From: Zoogloeaceae bacterium G21618-S1
GTDB taxonomy: Bacteria; Pseudomonadota; Gammaproteobacteria; Burkholderiales; Rhodocyclaceae
NCBI GenBank assembly: GCA_027214125.1
Contig: JAPWHF010000009.1
Coordinates: 216,622-280,621 of the forward strand
Length of the DNA stretch: 64,000 nucleotides
Direction of reading: 5' to 3'
Shown here: positions 27,766 to 37,704 of the stretch, piece by piece
Layout: each line of letters opens with the position of its first letter
How positions within the stretch are numbered: position 1 is the first letter of the stretch
Notes under the pieces: generated by a model
What the model saw: only the letters and a program-made list of their open reading frames with translations
Told to the model about the DNA's origin: nothing
Databases searched by the model: none
Made by a program: the position numbers and the translations under genes

Positions 27766-28938
27766 ATGCAAAAAACGCTCATCGCCCGCGCCATCGGCGT
27801 GGCTCTTATCACCGCTTCGGGCTGTGCCGGCGCCGTCAGCTTTACCGACGGCGACAAGACGCTGGACATCAACACCACGGTCAACGGCTTCTACGCCTTC
27901 CGCACGACTGAAGACGACCGCGGCAAGGTGAACAACTCAGGCATCACCAACGGCCTGCTGCCGGGCTGGATCAACTTCGTGTTCACCACCAAGGCTGAAG
28001 GGCTGGACATCAAGGCACACGTGGGCTTTGCCCCGGGCCTGAACAACGATTCCAGCGTGGTCGGCCTGCCGATCAGCAAGAGCGGCAGCGGACGTCAGGA
28101 TCCGTACTCGCAGATCGACACCCGCAACCTGTACTTCCAGTTCGGCAACGAGAACATGGGTACGGTCAAGATCGGTCGCGACATCGGCCTGTTCGCCCAG
28201 AAAGTCATTCTCTCCGACATGACCCTGCTCGGCCTGGGTGGCACCACCGGCGCCTCGATTCCGTACAACACCACCTTCGGCATGATCGCCCACGGTTACA
28301 TGTACACCGGCTTCCAGCCGCAGATCACCTACACCACGCCGAACATGAGCGGTTTCTCGGCTTCGGTCGGTATCTTCCAGCCGAGCGACTTCATCGGCAG
28401 CGGTGAGACCTCCACACCGGGTCTGCAAGCCATCGCCAGCTACGACTGGACGGGCAGCAACCCGGGGTCGGTCTGGGGCGGCCTGATCCACCAAAATACC
28501 GACGAAGGTTTGAGCAACACCAAAACCTTCAGCGCTCGGGGTTTCGAACTCGGCGCCAAGATGGCCTTCGGTCAGTTCGAGGCACTGGCTTACGGGTTCA
28601 ACGGCAAAGGCCTGGGTCTGTCCACCGTCGGCGCCCTGTTCCACTCGCCCAACGGCGAATCCGACAGCTCGGGCTACTTCCTGCAAGGCACCTACAAGTT
28701 CGGCGCCACGAAGGTGGGCCTGAACTACGGCGAGAACAAAGACAAGGGCGGCACGCTGACCGGCAGCAACAAGTTCCGCGGCACGACGCTGGGCGTCTAC
28801 CACACGCTCAACAAGTACATCACCCTCGTTGGCGAAATCAACCAGGAAAAATCCAGCGGCCCCGACGCCATCAACTCGGGCGGCAACGGCGACCTGAAGA
28901 CCCGCACCATCTCCCTCGGGGGCATCGTCTTTTTCTAA
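27766..28938 (+). CDS. Outer-membrane porin-like beta-barrel protein
   Basis: This 390-residue exported protein has a signal peptide (about 1-23), alternating amphipathic strands throughout, and a C-terminal aromatic residue (GGIVFF, the Bam recognition signal). Many Tyr/Phe and Gly residues, few Cys and repeated short turn segments are typical of general porins. GGAG is found 9-13 bases before the ATG. It has its own terminator. The sequence resembles porins of Rhodocyclales-like bacteria, but substrate selectivity cannot be read. Confidence 0.8.
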   Translation: MQKTLIARAIGVALITASGCAGAVSFTDGDKTLDINTTVNGFYAFRTTEDDRGKVNNSGITNGLLPGWINFVFTTKAEGLDIKAHVGFAPGLNNDSSVVGLPISKSGSGRQDPYSQIDTRNLYFQFGNENMGTVKIGRDIGLFAQKVILSDMTLLGLGGTTGASIPYNTTFGMIAHGYMYTGFQPQITYTTPNMSGFSASVGIFQPSDFIGSGETSTPGLQAIASYDWTGSNPGSVWGGLIHQNTDEGLSNTKTFSARGFELGAKMAFGQFEALAYGFNGKGLGLSTVGALFHSPNGESDSSGYFLQGTYKFGATKVGLNYGENKDKGGTLTGSNKFRGTTLGVYHTLNKYITLVGEINQEKSSGPDAINSGGNGDLKTRTISLGGIVFF

Positions 28939-28971
28939 GAGCACGAAAAAGACAGTCTCCCTCGACTTGTG

Positions 28972-28996
28972 CGGCGCCTTCGGGCGCCGTTTTTTT
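28972..28996 (+). terminator. Rho-independent terminator after the porin gene
   Basis: CGGCGCC-TTCG-GGCGCCG is a 7-bp GC stem with a TTCG loop, followed by seven T residues. Confidence 0.92.
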
Positions 28997-29033
28997 GGCG
29001 GTAGAATCAGCTCACATTCATCGGGAGACCCGC

Positions 29034-29519
29034 ATGCCCCGACGCCCCCGACTGAGCACAGCGCTCAGCCTGATCCTTGCCCTGAGCCTGAGCACGATCG
29101 CCCGCGCCGACGACATCGTCCATCAGCGCCTCAACACCAAGGATTACGCCACCGCCCGCATCGCCGTGACCGACGCCATCATCGACGAAGGCTTGCGCGT
29201 GGCGTCAGTCAGCAATTTTGGCGACATGCTGGCACGCACCGACGCCGACCTGCACCACGGCGCAACCCCGTATCGCCATGCCGAAGTGTTCGCCTTTTGC
29301 AGCGTCCAGGTCGCCGCGCAACTGGTGAACGAAGCGCCAGAGCACATCGCCTATTGCCCACTCACCATCGCCATCTATCAACTGGACAAGGAAGCGGGAT
29401 ATCCCGTCCATATCCTGTTTCGTCCGCCGAGCAGCAATAGCCCGGGCGGGCAATCAGGTCTGACCTTGCTCAATCGCATCGTCGGCCGGGTTCAGCATAA
29501 TTTTCCGGCGCCGAAGTAG
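29034..29519 (+). CDS. DUF302-family exported protein
   Basis: This 161-residue protein has a signal peptide (about 5-25, ending ARADD) and a DUF302 domain (about 30-150). The domain opens with DYATARIAVTDAIIDEG and ends with AYCPLTIAIYQLDKEAG, the family pattern. DUF302 proteins form small beta-alpha folds of unknown function, often periplasmic. The ATG at 29034 has GGGAG five to nine bases upstream. It is isolated between the porin terminator and a tRNA gene on the opposite strand. Confidence 0.75.
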   Translation: MPRRPRLSTALSLILALSLSTIARADDIVHQRLNTKDYATARIAVTDAIIDEGLRVASVSNFGDMLARTDADLHHGATPYRHAEVFAFCSVQVAAQLVNEAPEHIAYCPLTIAIYQLDKEAGYPVHILFRPPSSNSPGGQSGLTLLNRIVGRVQHNFPAPK

Positions 29520-29589
29520 CAGCGGCAGTCGCGCAAGAACGGAGACGTCAACGCAAAACGCGGCGCAAGGCCGCGTTCTACAAGGGGGT

Positions 29590-29677
29590 TGGCGGAAGCT
29601 CAGGGATTCGAACCCTGGATACCTTTCGGTATGCCGGTTTTCAAGACCGGTGCAATCGACCACTCTGCCAAGCTTCC
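29590..29677 (-). tRNA. tRNA-Ser, anticodon UGA
   Basis: The 88-base minus-strand cloverleaf includes a 7-bp acceptor stem (GGAAGCT with AGCTTCC) and an encoded CCA end. The anticodon loop is CTTGAAA between CCGGT and ACCGG. A long variable arm (CATACC-GAAA-GGTATC) is as expected for serine. The T loop is GGTTCGAATCC-like. Confidence 0.97.
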
Positions 29678-29745
29678 ATTTTGTCCGCGCTCGCCGGTTT
29701 CACGAGCTGGCGCGGCCCGGAGTATAGCCGATTGTGCCGCCCCCG

Positions 29746-31047
29746 TCAGTCGCGCTCGAACAGCGCAATCGATTCCACATGCGAGGTTTGCGGAAACATG
29801 TTGGCAATGCCCACGCCCTTGAGCCTGTAGCCTTTTTCATAGGTCAGTACTGCGGCATCGCGAGCGAGCGAGGCCGGATTACAGGACACGTAGACGATCC
29901 GGCTCGGCGCATCTTCACCCAGGGCGCGGACGACGGCATTTGCCCCGTCACGCGGCGGATCGATGAGCAGTTTATCGAGTTTGCCGAAAGCCGCGATGCT
30001 GTCTTCGGTGGCTTCAAACAGGTTGGCCGCATAAAACTCGGTACGCTCCGCCAGGCCATTGGCACGAGCGTTCTCTGCGGCGCGGGCCACCAGGGCATCG
30101 CTACCCTCGACGCCAATGACCGTTGCTCCGGAACGTGCGATCGGCAGGCTGAAGTTGCCAAGCCCACAGAACAGATCGGCAATGCGCTCGCCGGGCTGCG
30201 GATCGAGCAGCAACATCGCACGACGCATCAGCACCCGATTGATCGGAATGTTCACCTGCGTAAAGTCGTTGGGCCGGAAGGTCATCGTCACATCGAACTC
30301 CGGCATGCTGTATGTCAGCGCTGGTGCGGCTTGCGGATGAACACAATAGGCCGACGTGGGGCCGGCGGGTTGCAGCCAGACCTGGACCGAATGAGCCTCC
30401 GAAAACTGTCGCAATTTAGCTAGATCATCGTCGCTCAACTCCACCAGATTGCGAAACACCAGAACGGTTTCGGTGTCGCCAACGGCAATCTCGATTTGCG
30501 GCACGCGATCGGGTACCGATAAACCCGCGATCAAGCCACGCATCTGCGGCAGCAGGTCCGAAATATGCCGCGGAAGAATCTGACAAGACGTCATGTCGGC
30601 AATATAGCTGCTGCGCTTTTCGTGAAACCCCACCAACACGCCGCCCTTCGATGGCACATGGCGTACCCCGATGCGGGCGCGGTAACGATACCCCCAGGGC
30701 GCGCCAACCACGGCCGGATACATGATGGCAGGCTTGAGTCGGGCGATATGCCAAAACGCGTCTTCGAGCACACGCTGCTTCGCCGCGGCCTGCGCGTTGG
30801 AATCGAAATGCTGCATCGAGCAACCGCCGCACTTGTCGAAAAAGGCACATTTCGGCATCACCCGCTGCGCGCTGGCGCGAATGATTTTGGTGATCTCGGC
30901 TTGCTCGTAAGTCTTCTTCTTCCGGACAACGGAATACTCAACCTCCTCGCCCGGCAACGCGCCATCGACAAACACAGCCTTCCCTTCTGCGGAGCGCGTC
31001 ACACCCCGACCTTCATGGTCGAGCGATTGGATGATGGCAATGGGCAT
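29746..31047 (-). CDS. rlmD: 23S rRNA (uracil-1939-C5)-methyltransferase RlmD
   Basis: This 433-residue protein has an N-terminal TRAM domain (about 1-55; [11 protein letters not shown]) and Cys residues for a [4Fe-4S] cluster (Cys67, Cys73, Cys76 in [10 protein letters not shown] and one later in TSCQIL). The C-terminal SAM-methyltransferase domain holds [13 protein letters not shown] and the catalytic VSCNPAS near residue 393. The length equals that of Escherichia coli RlmD. The enzyme makes m5U1939 in 23S rRNA. It is transcribed alone and shares a 330-bp divergent region with the LEA-like lipoprotein gene. Confidence 0.93.
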   Translation of the reverse strand: MPIAIIQSLDHEGRGVTRSAEGKAVFVDGALPGEEVEYSVVRKKKTYEQAEITKIIRASAQRVMPKCAFFDKCGGCSMQHFDSNAQAAAKQRVLEDAFWHIARLKPAIMYPAVVGAPWGYRYRARIGVRHVPSKGGVLVGFHEKRSSYIADMTSCQILPRHISDLLPQMRGLIAGLSVPDRVPQIEIAVGDTETVLVFRNLVELSDDDLAKLRQFSEAHSVQVWLQPAGPTSAYCVHPQAAPALTYSMPEFDVTMTFRPNDFTQVNIPINRVLMRRAMLLLDPQPGERIADLFCGLGNFSLPIARSGATVIGVEGSDALVARAAENARANGLAERTEFYAANLFEATEDSIAAFGKLDKLLIDPPRDGANAVVRALGEDAPSRIVYVSCNPASLARDAAVLTYEKGYRLKGVGIANMFPQTSHVESIALFERD

Positions 31048-31278
31048 GGTCAGCTGATCGTCAAGAAAGGCGGTATTGTAACGACCCCTCGGGCGACATC
31101 AATCCTTCATTTTGCAACACCACCAACTATCAGAAACGGCGCAAAACACCCGACAATGAAACACTTCGACACAACGCACAATCTGAAACAATTTAATTAG
31201 TCTCTCAGAACACCAACAACCGCGGCAGAACTAGGGTTTGGGGCCGTCAAATGATGTTGCGGCACAGCAACAAAGCAC
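31048..31278. other. Divergent non-coding region between rlmD and the lipoprotein gene
   Basis: This region is AT-richer than the surroundings, with a T/A-rich patch around 31180-31200. No gene is supported. It probably carries the rlmD promoter and upstream control of the lipoprotein gene. Confidence 0.5.
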
Positions 31279-31306
31279 TTGTATGCCATGATGTGCGTGC
31301 TACTAT
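31279..31306 (+). promoter_or_regulatory. Candidate promoter of the lipoprotein gene, -10 resembling RpoS type
   Basis: TTGTAT, 16 bases, then TACTAT preceded by GC gives a weak -35 and a CTACTAT extended -10 of the kind favoured by RpoS. The leader to the ATG at 31378 would be about 65 bases. Confidence 0.3.
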
Positions 31307-31377
31307 TTTTCATGACTCCTGTATTAGGCAGGATCAACATCAACGTAACGCCCAACCCAAGAAAGAGGCCCCCGAAT

Positions 31378-31782
31378 ATGAAGAATTCTCTCCTCGTCGC
31401 CGCCCTTGTCGCTCTCGCCGTGTCCGCCTGCGGACAAAAAGAAGAGCCGGCTGCACCGGTCGCTGCCCCGGCCGTTGAAGCCCCTGCCGCTGCTCCGGTC
31501 ACCGAAGCCCCTGCCGAGGCCGCCAAGGAGATGAGCGCTGCTGACGCCGCCAAAGACAGCGCGGCTGCTGCCGCTGATTCCGCTAAGGATGCCGCGGGTC
31601 ACGCGATGGACGCTGCCAAGGAAGGCGCAACCGCCGCAGTCGAAGCCACTGGCGACGCTGCTGCCGCTGCCAAGGAAGCCGCCGGCAATGCCGTTGAATC
31701 TGCCAAGGAAGCAGCTGGCAACGCTGTTGAAGCTGCCAAAGAAGCCGCAGCCGATGCCAAGCCGGAAATGCCCAAGCAGTAA
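31378..31782 (+). CDS. Alanine-rich LEA-like lipoprotein
   Basis: This 134-residue precursor has a lipoprotein signal (lipobox VSAC, Cys at about 18), so it is a membrane-anchored periplasmic or outer-membrane protein. After an Ala/Pro/Glu linker (20-50) the rest is Ala/Lys/Glu/Asp-rich helix with tandem 11-residue units (AKEAAGNAVES, AKEAAGNAVEA, AKEAAADAK). That pattern is seen in group-3 late-embryogenesis-abundant proteins and in small bacterial stress lipoproteins. The ATG at 31378 was chosen for its signal peptide and an AAGAGG upstream. It has its own terminator. A desiccation or envelope-stress role is inferred only from composition. Confidence 0.75.
   Translation: MKNSLLVAALVALAVSACGQKEEPAAPVAAPAVEAPAAAPVTEAPAEAAKEMSAADAAKDSAAAAADSAKDAAGHAMDAAKEGATAAVEATGDAAAAAKEAAGNAVESAKEAAGNAVEAAKEAAADAKPEMPKQ
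31669..31746 (+). repeat. 33-bp tandem repeat inside the lipoprotein gene
   Basis: Two full 33-bp units (31669-31701 and 31702-31734) and a partial third encode the 11-residue repeats AKEAAGNAVES/A. Differences are mostly at third codon positions, so the protein repeat is kept by selection rather than being a fresh duplication. Confidence 0.8.
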
Positions 31783-31804
31783 GCACCTCATCTGTTGCAA
31801 TCAA

Positions 31805-31830
31805 AAAACCTCGCTTCGGCGGGGTTTTTT
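31805..31830. terminator. Bidirectional terminator between the lipoprotein and MBL genes
   Basis: AAAACCTCGC-TTCG-GCGGGGTTTT is a 10-bp stem with one G-T pair, with T runs on both strands. It can end both convergent transcripts. Confidence 0.9.
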
Positions 31831-31831
31831 G

Positions 31832-32608
31832 TTATTTATGCCGCAATTCCATCCATTCTGACCCAGCCTGCTGCGTGGCGATTTGCCAGGCGATTGGCGT
31901 GTCAGTGAGCGCCTGAACCAGGCAGGCCGTCACATGCGCCGGATCATTGTTGGTTTCACTCAGATGCGCAGCAAGCACAACTTGCAGGTCATCACCGCGC
32001 AAGGCGCACAACAACTCCGCCGCAACGCGATTCTCCAGATGGCCGAGGCCGCCGCTGATCCGCGCCTTCAAGCTCGCCGGATAGGGGCCGTGCGCGAGCA
32101 TGGCGGCATCGTGGTTGAACTCCAGCATCAATCCTGCACAGCCTCGCAGCGTATCGCGCATTGATGCGGTTACGCGACCCGCGTCGGTCAAGACGCCCAG
32201 CGACAATCCCTCCGCCGACACGACGAACTGGATAGGTTGTTCCGCGTCATGCGGAACGGCGTAAGGACGAATCTGGAGGTCCTGGATGACGAAATCGGCG
32301 GTGCCATCGATGTCTTCGAGACAAGGGACGGCGATTTGACGACGTGCCAATGCGCGACGGGTGCCGGCTGAGGCATACACCGGGCAGGAAAAACGTTTGG
32401 CGAGGGCCGCAACCCCGGCCACATGATCGCTGTGCTCGTGAGTGAGGAGCACAGCGTCAATTTGCTCTGGCACGACGCCCAGTCGCGCCAGGCGCTGCGC
32501 GAGCACGCGTGGCCCGAAGCCACAATCGATCAGCAGGCGCGTTCGCCCCGACTGGACCAGCAGCGCGTTGCCGCGGCTGCCGCTGCCCAGCGAGGCGAAG
32601 CGGATCAC
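31832..32608 (-). CDS. MBL-fold metallohydrolase (YycJ/PhnP-like)
   Basis: This 258-residue cytoplasmic enzyme begins with FASLGSGSRGNALLV, typical of the YycJ/WalJ group. The zinc motif THEHSDH is near residue 55, then PHDAEQP, an Asp in LTDAGR, and late His residues (FNHD, AAHLSETNN). Members act on nucleic acids or cyclic phosphodiesters; the substrate here is unknown. The first four bases overlap the bamC stop, so it is the last gene of a bamC-MBL unit. This neighbourhood with dapA and bamC is common in Betaproteobacteria. Confidence 0.85.
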   Translation of the reverse strand: MIRFASLGSGSRGNALLVQSGRTRLLIDCGFGPRVLAQRLARLGVVPEQIDAVLLTHEHSDHVAGVAALAKRFSCPVYASAGTRRALARRQIAVPCLEDIDGTADFVIQDLQIRPYAVPHDAEQPIQFVVSAEGLSLGVLTDAGRVTASMRDTLRGCAGLMLEFNHDAAMLAHGPYPASLKARISGGLGHLENRVAAELLCALRGDDLQVVLAAHLSETNNDPAHVTACLVQALTDTPIAWQIATQQAGSEWMELRHK

Positions 32609-33744
32609 TTCAGCTGTTCGTGCAGCAGGCTGAGGATCTTGGTAGCGGTCTGCGAGGTGTCCTCGCCGCCTTCACGCGTGAGCACCCGGACGCGACTTCG
32701 GTCGGCGTTTTCGCCCGCCACTTGAATCCGATACTCGCTGCCCGACACCGCGGGTTTGTCGTTGCTGCGCCAGAACGCCAGTTTGGCCAGGAAGCCTTCG
32801 GGCTTCTTGGTGTTGTTGTCGAGTTCCGGATCGATGTAGCGCACGTAGTAAACGCCTTCTGACCGGTTACGATCCTGCACTGTGAAACCGATACGATCGA
32901 GCGCGAGACCGACACGGCGCCATGCGCGATCGAAGGGCTCGTCGACCTTGAGCTGGGTCTGCCCGCCTGCAGTCGCCAGCGTGGCTTGCTCTGGCCGTGG
33001 TGCGACCGCAACACTCTCCTCTGCCCGCTTTTCTTCGGCGCCCAGATGCACCATCAGACGGCGCAGCATTTCGGCTTCGAGTTCCGGATCGGCCGGACGC
33101 GGTTGCCACACGGTGGTGGATTTCGATTCGTTTTCGTAGATTTCCATCATGCCGCGGTGGCTGATGAATACCTCGACCGTACCCGGCTCTATACCCTTCT
33201 CGATACGAGTGCGGAACTTGTCGCGCTCGGGCGTCGAATACAGGCCATCAAGCACCTTGCCCAACGTCGAACGAATGATGTCTTGCGGAATCTTGGCGCG
33301 GTCTTCGGCCCAGTCGGTTTCGAGTACGCCGATTTCCGGCGAATCGATGTTCAGAATAAAGCCGAGCTCGATCCAGAAGTTGCGCACTTCAGGCCATAGC
33401 TCTTCGGGCGTTTTCTTGATCACCAACCAGCGCTGGGAACCTGCACGTTCAACGCGCATGCCGGCCTCAGCGGGCAGCACTTCACGCGCCTCGCCCGCGC
33501 CCGCCGGTGCGGCACGTTCGGTGTTGTAGGTCGAGAACGTGGCCGTCCCCTTGCCGCCGGAATCGGGCACGGCATAGCGATCATTGCGATTGGGTACGGT
33601 CAGATCTGGCGGCACTTCCAGCGTCGGCGCCTTGGCCGCGCTCTTGTAGTCGATCTTCTTGGTTTCGATCATGCTGCCATTGCAGCCAGCCAGCACCAGG
33701 CTGGCGGCGAGCACGGAGAGAGTCGCGGTGTGACGTCGCTGCAT
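32605..33744 (-). CDS. bamC: Outer-membrane assembly factor BamC (lipoprotein)
   Basis: This 379-residue lipoprotein has a lipobox LAGC (Cys at about 21), then the unstructured BamC N-terminal segment (about 25-90, with ALEVPPDL-like TLEVPPDLTVP). Two helix-grip domains follow (about 100-220 and 235-370). It forms part of the BamABCDE machine that folds outer-membrane proteins such as the porin and TonB receptors in this window. It is followed by the MBL gene with a 4-base overlap and preceded by dapA after 20 bases; the three lie in the order dapA-bamC-MBL as usual. Confidence 0.9.
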   Translation of the reverse strand: MQRRHTATLSVLAASLVLAGCNGSMIETKKIDYKSAAKAPTLEVPPDLTVPNRNDRYAVPDSGGKGTATFSTYNTERAAPAGAGEAREVLPAEAGMRVERAGSQRWLVIKKTPEELWPEVRNFWIELGFILNIDSPEIGVLETDWAEDRAKIPQDIIRSTLGKVLDGLYSTPERDKFRTRIEKGIEPGTVEVFISHRGMMEIYENESKSTTVWQPRPADPELEAEMLRRLMVHLGAEEKRAEESVAVAPRPEQATLATAGGQTQLKVDEPFDRAWRRVGLALDRIGFTVQDRNRSEGVYYVRYIDPELDNNTKKPEGFLAKLAFWRSNDKPAVSGSEYRIQVAGENADRSRVRVLTREGGEDTSQTATKILSLLHEQLK

Positions 33745-33764
33745 CGTGATGAATACCTATCGAA

Positions 33765-34643
33765 TTAGACGGACAGCCCGGCAGCGCGCATGGCATTGCG
33801 CACCCGGTCGTGGTTGATTTCGCCAAGCGGCGTCAGCGGCAGGCGGAGCGTCGGACCGATCAGCCCAAGCTGATTGACCGCCCACTTGACCGGAATCGGG
33901 TTCGCTTCGCAGAACAGCTCACCATGCAGGCCGAGCAGTTTCTGATTGATGGCGCGCGCGGTGACCACGTCGCCCTTGAGGGCCGCAACACACATCTCGT
34001 GCATCATTTTCGGTGCCACGTTGGCGGTGACCGAAATGCATCCGTGACCACCCATCAGAATAAAAGCCAGCGTGGTCATGTCATCACCGGTATAGAGGGC
34101 AAAGCCCTCCGGCGCGCGCGCGACCAGATCGCAGGCGCGCCCGATGTTGCCGGTCGCGTCCTTGATGCCGATAATGTTCGGAATTTCTGCTAGGCGCAGC
34201 GCGGTGTCGTTGGACAAGTCGGCCACCGTGCGCCCCGGCACGTTGTACAGGATCATCGGCAATTCGTCGGCCTCCGCGATGGCGCGGAAGTGCCGATACA
34301 TGCCTTCTTGCCCCGGCCGGTTGTAATAAGGCACGACCGACAGGCCCGCCATGGCGCCAGCGCCCTTGGCAAAGCGTGTGAGCTCGATGGCCTCGGCGGT
34401 GGAGTTGCCACCGGTGCCGGCAATCACGGGAATGCGTCCGGCCGCGTGACCCACGGCCACACGAATCAGTTCGCAGTGATCTTCCACATCGACGGTGGGC
34501 GATTCGCCCGAGGTGCCGACAATGACGATGCCGTCAGTGCCTTCGCGTACATGGAAGTCGATCAGGGAGCGCAGGCTGTCGAAATCGAGGCTGCCGTCCT
34601 CTTGCATCGGGGTAACGATGGCGACAATGGATCCGGTAATCAT
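33765..34643 (-). CDS. dapA: 4-hydroxy-tetrahydrodipicolinate synthase
   Basis: This 292-residue enzyme condenses pyruvate with aspartate semialdehyde, the first committed step of lysine and peptidoglycan diaminopimelate synthesis. The Schiff-base lysine is Lys161 (GIKDATGN). Tyr133 (LYNVPGR), Thr44 (GTSGE) and Tyr107 complete the active site. The start at 34643 gives the standard family length; an upstream in-frame ATG at 34691 would add 16 unrelated residues. It is the first gene of the dapA-bamC-MBL cluster. Confidence 0.95.
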   Translation of the reverse strand: MITGSIVAIVTPMQEDGSLDFDSLRSLIDFHVREGTDGIVIVGTSGESPTVDVEDHCELIRVAVGHAAGRIPVIAGTGGNSTAEAIELTRFAKGAGAMAGLSVVPYYNRPGQEGMYRHFRAIAEADELPMILYNVPGRTVADLSNDTALRLAEIPNIIGIKDATGNIGRACDLVARAPEGFALYTGDDMTTLAFILMGGHGCISVTANVAPKMMHEMCVAALKGDVVTARAINQKLLGLHGELFCEANPIPVKWAVNQLGLIGPTLRLPLTPLGEINHDRVRNAMRAAGLSV

Positions 34644-34709
34644 GGTATCGGGTCGAAAAAGCAAAAGTGCATTGTACCCGAATCGCGCCAAGCAACATCG
34701 GCGTGATAA

Positions 34710-34748
34710 GGCCGGGCGGCGGGCGCCTCGACGCCCGCGGGCCCGGCC
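34710..34748 (-). terminator. GC-rich hairpin between the deacetylase and dapA genes
   Basis: Outer arms GGCCGGGC and GCCCGGCC pair (34710-34717 with 34741-34748) around an inner GGGCG...CGCCC stem. No strong T tract follows on the minus strand. It probably ends the deacetylase transcript. Confidence 0.55.
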
Positions 34749-34760
34749 ATGACGGATGAT

Positions 34761-35687
34761 TCAGATGTCGGCGAGCGCCTTGATGTGCGCAACCACCGAA
34801 CGCGCCAGCGACGACAGGGCATAGCCGCCTTCCAGAATCGAAACAATGCGCTTCTCGGCACACTCGGCAGCCAGCGTGCGCAGCTGCTCGGTGACCCACA
34901 CGTAGTCCGCCTCCACGAGCCCCAACGAACCCATATCGTCTTCGTAATGCGAGTCGAATCCGGCCGAGATGACGATCAGCTCCGGAGCGTGCTTGCGCAG
35001 TGCAGGCATCCAGATGTCGGTGACAATCTGGCGGAACGCATCGCCGCGGGTTCCTGCCGGCACCGGCACGTTGATCATGTTCGGGGCCGGGTTGTCGGTA
35101 CCGCTGTACGGATAGAACGGATGCTGGAAGATACTCGCCATCATCACCCGCGGATCATCCTTGAAAATGTCTTCGGTACCATTGCCATGGTGCACATCGA
35201 AATCGATCACCGCGACGCGCTTCATGCCATAGGCTTCCATGGCGTGATGCGCAGCGATCGCCGCATTGTTAAAGAAGCAAAAACCCATGGCATTGGTTTT
35301 TTCGGCATGATGGCCCGGCGGGCGAACCGCACAAAACGCATTTTCGACCTCTTTGGACATCACCAGGTCGACGCCGAGAATGCCCGCGCCCGCCGCGCGC
35401 ACGGCAGCTTTCATCGACCCCGGCGACACGGCGGTGTCGGGGTCGAGGTGGCGGATGCCGGTCTCGGGCACGTTGGTCAGCAGGCCTTCGACATGTTCGC
35501 GCGGATGCGCGCGCGACAGCTGCTCCACCGTCGCGACAGGTGCATCATGAAACGCGAGAAACAAATCCAGGCCGGCGGCAATCAACCGGTCATTGATGGC
35601 AGAAAGTCGATCCGCACATTCGGGGTGATAAGGCCCCATTTCGTGCAACCAGCAATCCTTGTGTGTGATAAATGCCGTAGCTGTCAT
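34761..35687 (-). CDS. Histone deacetylase-family (class II-like) amidohydrolase
   Basis: This 308-residue zinc enzyme has the arginase/deacetylase fold. Visible motifs are GPYHPECADR, RPPGHHAEK (the paired active His), FFNNAAIA, DFDVHHGNG (Asp and His zinc ligands) and SAGFDSH (second Asp). Bacterial members hydrolyse acetyl-lysine-like or acetylpolyamine amides. No partner acuA gene is nearby, so the natural substrate is open. It is divergent from the moxR operon across 110 bp. Confidence 0.9.
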   Translation of the reverse strand: MTATAFITHKDCWLHEMGPYHPECADRLSAINDRLIAAGLDLFLAFHDAPVATVEQLSRAHPREHVEGLLTNVPETGIRHLDPDTAVSPGSMKAAVRAAGAGILGVDLVMSKEVENAFCAVRPPGHHAEKTNAMGFCFFNNAAIAAHHAMEAYGMKRVAVIDFDVHHGNGTEDIFKDDPRVMMASIFQHPFYPYSGTDNPAPNMINVPVPAGTRGDAFRQIVTDIWMPALRKHAPELIVISAGFDSHYEDDMGSLGLVEADYVWVTEQLRTLAAECAEKRIVSILEGGYALSSLARSVVAHIKALADI

Positions 35688-35797
35688 ACCCCCCCTTCCC
35701 TGTAACTGAGCATTCGTGACCCGTCGGACGATTCAAGTTCTCTATTTATTATTGATTCATTATCCTCTGAACACCCTTTTTTCCCAACCGGCTTTAC

Positions 35798-36708
<911 letters not shown>

Positions 36709-36712
<4 letters not shown>

Positions 36713-37704
36713 GCGCACTCACCGCGCCACGCCGGCTGTGGTCGAGGCTACGTCAGGTCATCGATCGACGCCTGTTCCGGATTCGGCCTGCCGAAGCCCT
36801 GCCGATCCGACTGCCGCAGCGACGCATCTTCATCCTGCCCACCCGTGCGGGTCTCGTATTCGGCCTCACACTGTTTGCCATGCTGCTGGCGTCAATCAAC
36901 TACACATTGAGCCTCGGTTTTGCACTCACCTTTCTGCTCGCCGGCCTGGGCATCGCCAGCATCTTTCACGCCTTTCGCACCCTGCTGGAGCTCGAGATCA
37001 AGGCCGGCGCCGCGCCGCCCGTGCATTGCGGCGAACCCGCCATCTTCGGACTGAACATCGGCCACCACGGTAAAACCCCGCGCGAAGCCATCTACATCCG
37101 CACTGCACACGCCACGGCGCGCGTCGATCTCCCGCCCGACAGCCACGCCACCGTCACCCTCAGCGCCCCGACGACACGTCGTGGCTGGCAGCCGGTCGGA
37201 AGCGTCGTTATCGACACGGTCTTTCCGCTCGGCCTGATCCGCGCCTGGAGCGTGCTGACACCAGATCTCAAGGTGCTGGTCTATCCCGCGCTCGAATCCC
37301 GCCCGCCACCACCGCCCGCCGGCACCGGTCTGTCCGGCCAGGCGTATACCGCGTCCGGCGACGACGAATTCGCCGGCCTGCGCGCCCACCGCCCGACCGA
37401 CTCGCCGCGCCAGATCGCCTGGAAGGCCGTCGCCCGTAGCGGTACCCTCGTCTCCAAACACTTCCAGGGCGGCGCCGGTGGGCCGCAAGTCTTCGATTGG
37501 CATCAACTCCCGCCTGCGCTCGCCGAAGAAACCCGCCTGCAGCGCCTCGCACGCTGGATGGTGGACGCGGCGCAAAACGACGTGCGCTGGACGCTGATTC
37601 TCCCCGGCGTGCAACTCGGCCCCGATCGCGGCGCACAACATCGACACCAGTGCCTGCGCTCACTCGCGCTGTTTAATCAACCCGACCATGTCCCGCGCGC
37701 TTGA
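36709..37704 (+). CDS. DUF58-family membrane-anchored protein
   Basis: This 331-residue protein has two transmembrane segments near the N-terminus (about 43-63 and 67-87) and a soluble DUF58 domain (about 180-290, with the family motif GDEFAGLRAHRPTDSPRQIAWK). Its role is unknown; it is the standard MoxR partner. The start is TTG at 36709, giving TTGA overlap with the moxR stop; no in-frame ATG precedes the first membrane helix, and the frame extending upstream lies inside moxR. It overlaps the transglutaminase gene by 17 bases. Confidence 0.85.

Noticed and set aside
29590..29677. tRNA-Ser as an integration site for a genomic island
   Set aside because: No integrase and no repeat of the tRNA 3' end is visible nearby; both flanks are ordinary chromosomal genes.
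31669..31746. CRISPR-like or satellite repeat
   Set aside because: The 33-bp repeats are in frame, differ at third codon positions and encode a helical protein repeat.
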